A DNA stretch of 12,843 bases, taken from the NCBI GenBank assembly GCA_002478225.1, contig DLMV01000065.1:25628-38470 (forward strand), written 5' to 3'. The position numbers and the translations under genes were made by a program. The notes beneath the pieces were generated by a model, which saw only the letters and a list, made by a program, of their open reading frames with translations, did no database searches and was not told where the DNA came from. This DNA comes from Deltaproteobacteria bacterium UBA7527. GTDB lineage: Bacteria > Desulfobacterota > Syntrophorhabdia > Syntrophorhabdales > Syntrophorhabdaceae. Of this stretch, positions 12,073-12,843 are shown one piece after another; position 1 is the stretch's first letter, and every line of letters starts with the position of its first letter.

Positions 12073-12520
12073 ATTCTCTGCATGACTATGAGCCTTTCTG
12101 CGAAACCGAAGCTCCGGTAGAAATCGAGCACATCTTCATTACCCTCAGCAATAGACACTCTGATGGTTTCGCAGTTCTGTTGTTCAAGCCATTCGAGGGC
12201 GAGAGACATCAGCTTTTCTCCCACCCCTTTGGCCCTATGTGGTTCTTTCACGAACAGAGAGTCGATTTCCCCAGCAAGACCATTCCACCGTCGCAATACA
12301 ATAACCGACGCTTTCGCCGTTGTCTTCTGCCGCATACGCGATGAATCGGTCTCGTTTCTTGAGGCCCTCCATCCGTTTTTCAAAGGTGAATCTTGAAAAA
12401 TGATCCCTAAAATGGGTCGACCTCGACAAATGATTAGCGCTGAGGTTCTCCCATAGAGTTTTGATGCTGCTTATTTCATCTTTGCTTATCGCTCTAATAT
12501 TCATTGGTTCTCATGCATAA
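12013..12520 (-). mobile_element. solitary integron gene cassette (GNAT gene plus attC)
   Basis: Read on the minus strand, a core site GTTATGC (12521-12515) is followed by the start of the GNAT gene 11 bases later, then the gene, then the attC, whose terminal GTT lies at 12013-12011. The unit of about 508 bases has the size and order of a gene cassette: promoterless gene, 3' attC, boundaries inside core sites. No integrase gene or second clear attC is visible, so it would be a lone cassette outside an integron or the edge of an array continuing beyond 12843. The upstream core site is a 7-base match only. Confidence 0.55.
12060..12504 (-). pseudogene. GNAT family N-acetyltransferase, frameshifted
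   Basis: Two overlapping minus-strand frames together make one GNAT protein. The first runs from ATG 12504 (MNIRAISKDEISSIKTLWEN through ESVGYCIATVE). The second supplies GLAGEIDSLFVKEPHRAKG, then VGEKLMSLALEWLEQQNCE and DVLDFYRSFGFAERLIVMQR to TAG at 12060. The acetyl-CoA binding motif is HRAKGVG (R-x-x-G-x-G) and the C-terminal YRSFGF motif is present. The join needs removal of one base near 12279-12285: dropping T at 12282 on the minus strand gives a smooth VEGLAGEID. The restored product would have 147 residues, normal for the family. The cause could be a real mutation or a sequencing or assembly error. The acceptor substrate is unknown. The gene ends inside an attC box, so it is a cassette gene; such genes usually lack their own promoter. 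Confidence 0.8.
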
Positions 12521-12521
12521 C

Positions 12522-12843
12522 AATTAATATGCCAACTTGCCTTTTCTTTCAATGACATACCAGGCAAAGGAAAATTCAACCAAAATATCCCTGTATTTTC
12601 CTCATAATACATAATTTGAGGTGCTATCAAGCTGGATACTCGTCACCGGATACTTGTTGCTGGTTGAAGGCTACGTAATGCGTGAAGAAAAATGTTATTC
12701 AACATTAAATCAAACCTTGGATACTTCACTGTAGGGCATCGGCGTCGGACTTTCCTGTAGCAAACCGTCGTGAGGCGAGGAAGCTCGGTCTTTTGCGAAG
12801 CAAAAGTTCCGAAGCCGAACGCGAGCGAATGTAAGCCGCTGGA
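12522..12843. other. gene-poor end of window with repeat words and a hairpin
   Basis: No ORF is supported. GGATACT recurs (12632-12638 region, near 12645, and near 12718), resembling the short-word repeats of other gaps. A clean hairpin, CTTTTGC (12790-12796) / GCAAAAG (12800-12806) with loop GAA, is extended by CGG and CCG flanks, and lies in a GC-rich tract (GCGAGG, CGAACGCGAGCG) unlike the AT-rich DNA before it. The tract may be the edge of another repeat or element continuing beyond the window. Confidence 0.4.

Noticed and set aside
11952..12344. Plus-strand ORF of 130 codons
   Set aside because: It runs through the repeat words, the attC site and antisense to the GNAT gene, and has no family features.

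Overview
The window looks like a chromosomal segment of an anaerobic, diderm (Gram-negative) bacterium. The Tol proteins, the outer-membrane-type lipoprotein, the selenoprotein and the repeat-filled intergenic DNA suggest a former-deltaproteobacterial lineage (Desulfobacterota, Syntrophorhabdia-like) or Nitrospirota. That placement is an inference from gene style, not a measured affiliation. No rRNA, tRNA, CRISPR array or integrase gene was seen.

Layout. 1-305: AT-rich leader with a strong sigma70-like promoter and a strong intrinsic terminator but no convincing ORF, a candidate small RNA. 306-2936: four overlapping plus-strand genes, tolQ, tolR, a TolA/TonB-like gene and uppP, so undecaprenyl-phosphate recycling is translationally tied to the envelope energy-transduction machine. 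3275-4278: a 57-aa orphan ORF and a cysteine-free MutY-like glycosylase with a C-terminal winged helix. 4479-9610 (minus strand): an AttEFGH-like lipoprotein/lipid export set consisting of an ABC ATPase, an 829-aa double-FtsX permease that starts at TTG in a TTGA overlap, a secreted AttH/CrtC-like lipocalin-fold protein and, further downstream, a four-helix membrane protein. 9701-10243: a divergent Blc-type lipocalin lipoprotein whose predicted transcription start coincides with its ATG. 10433-11170 (minus): a DUF2071 protein. 11317-11640: a HesB/IscA-like selenoprotein with in-frame TGA (Sec34) and a SECIS-like stem-loop. 11696-11841: a possible small mobile-element remnant. 12007-12520: a frameshifted GNAT gene joined to a well-formed attC-like recombination site, i.e. 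a solitary integron gene cassette without an integrase in the window.

A window-wide feature is the intergenic DNA. Nearly every gap is filled with short degenerate tandem 'words' of several unrelated families, some recurring in distant gaps, often in opposite orientations so that they can fold. They even run into the 5' end of the attH-like gene and obscure its start codon. The main points for follow-up are the selenoprotein, the attC/GNAT cassette, the tol-uppP coupling, the iron-sulfur-less MutY-like enzyme, the leader RNA and the repeat families.
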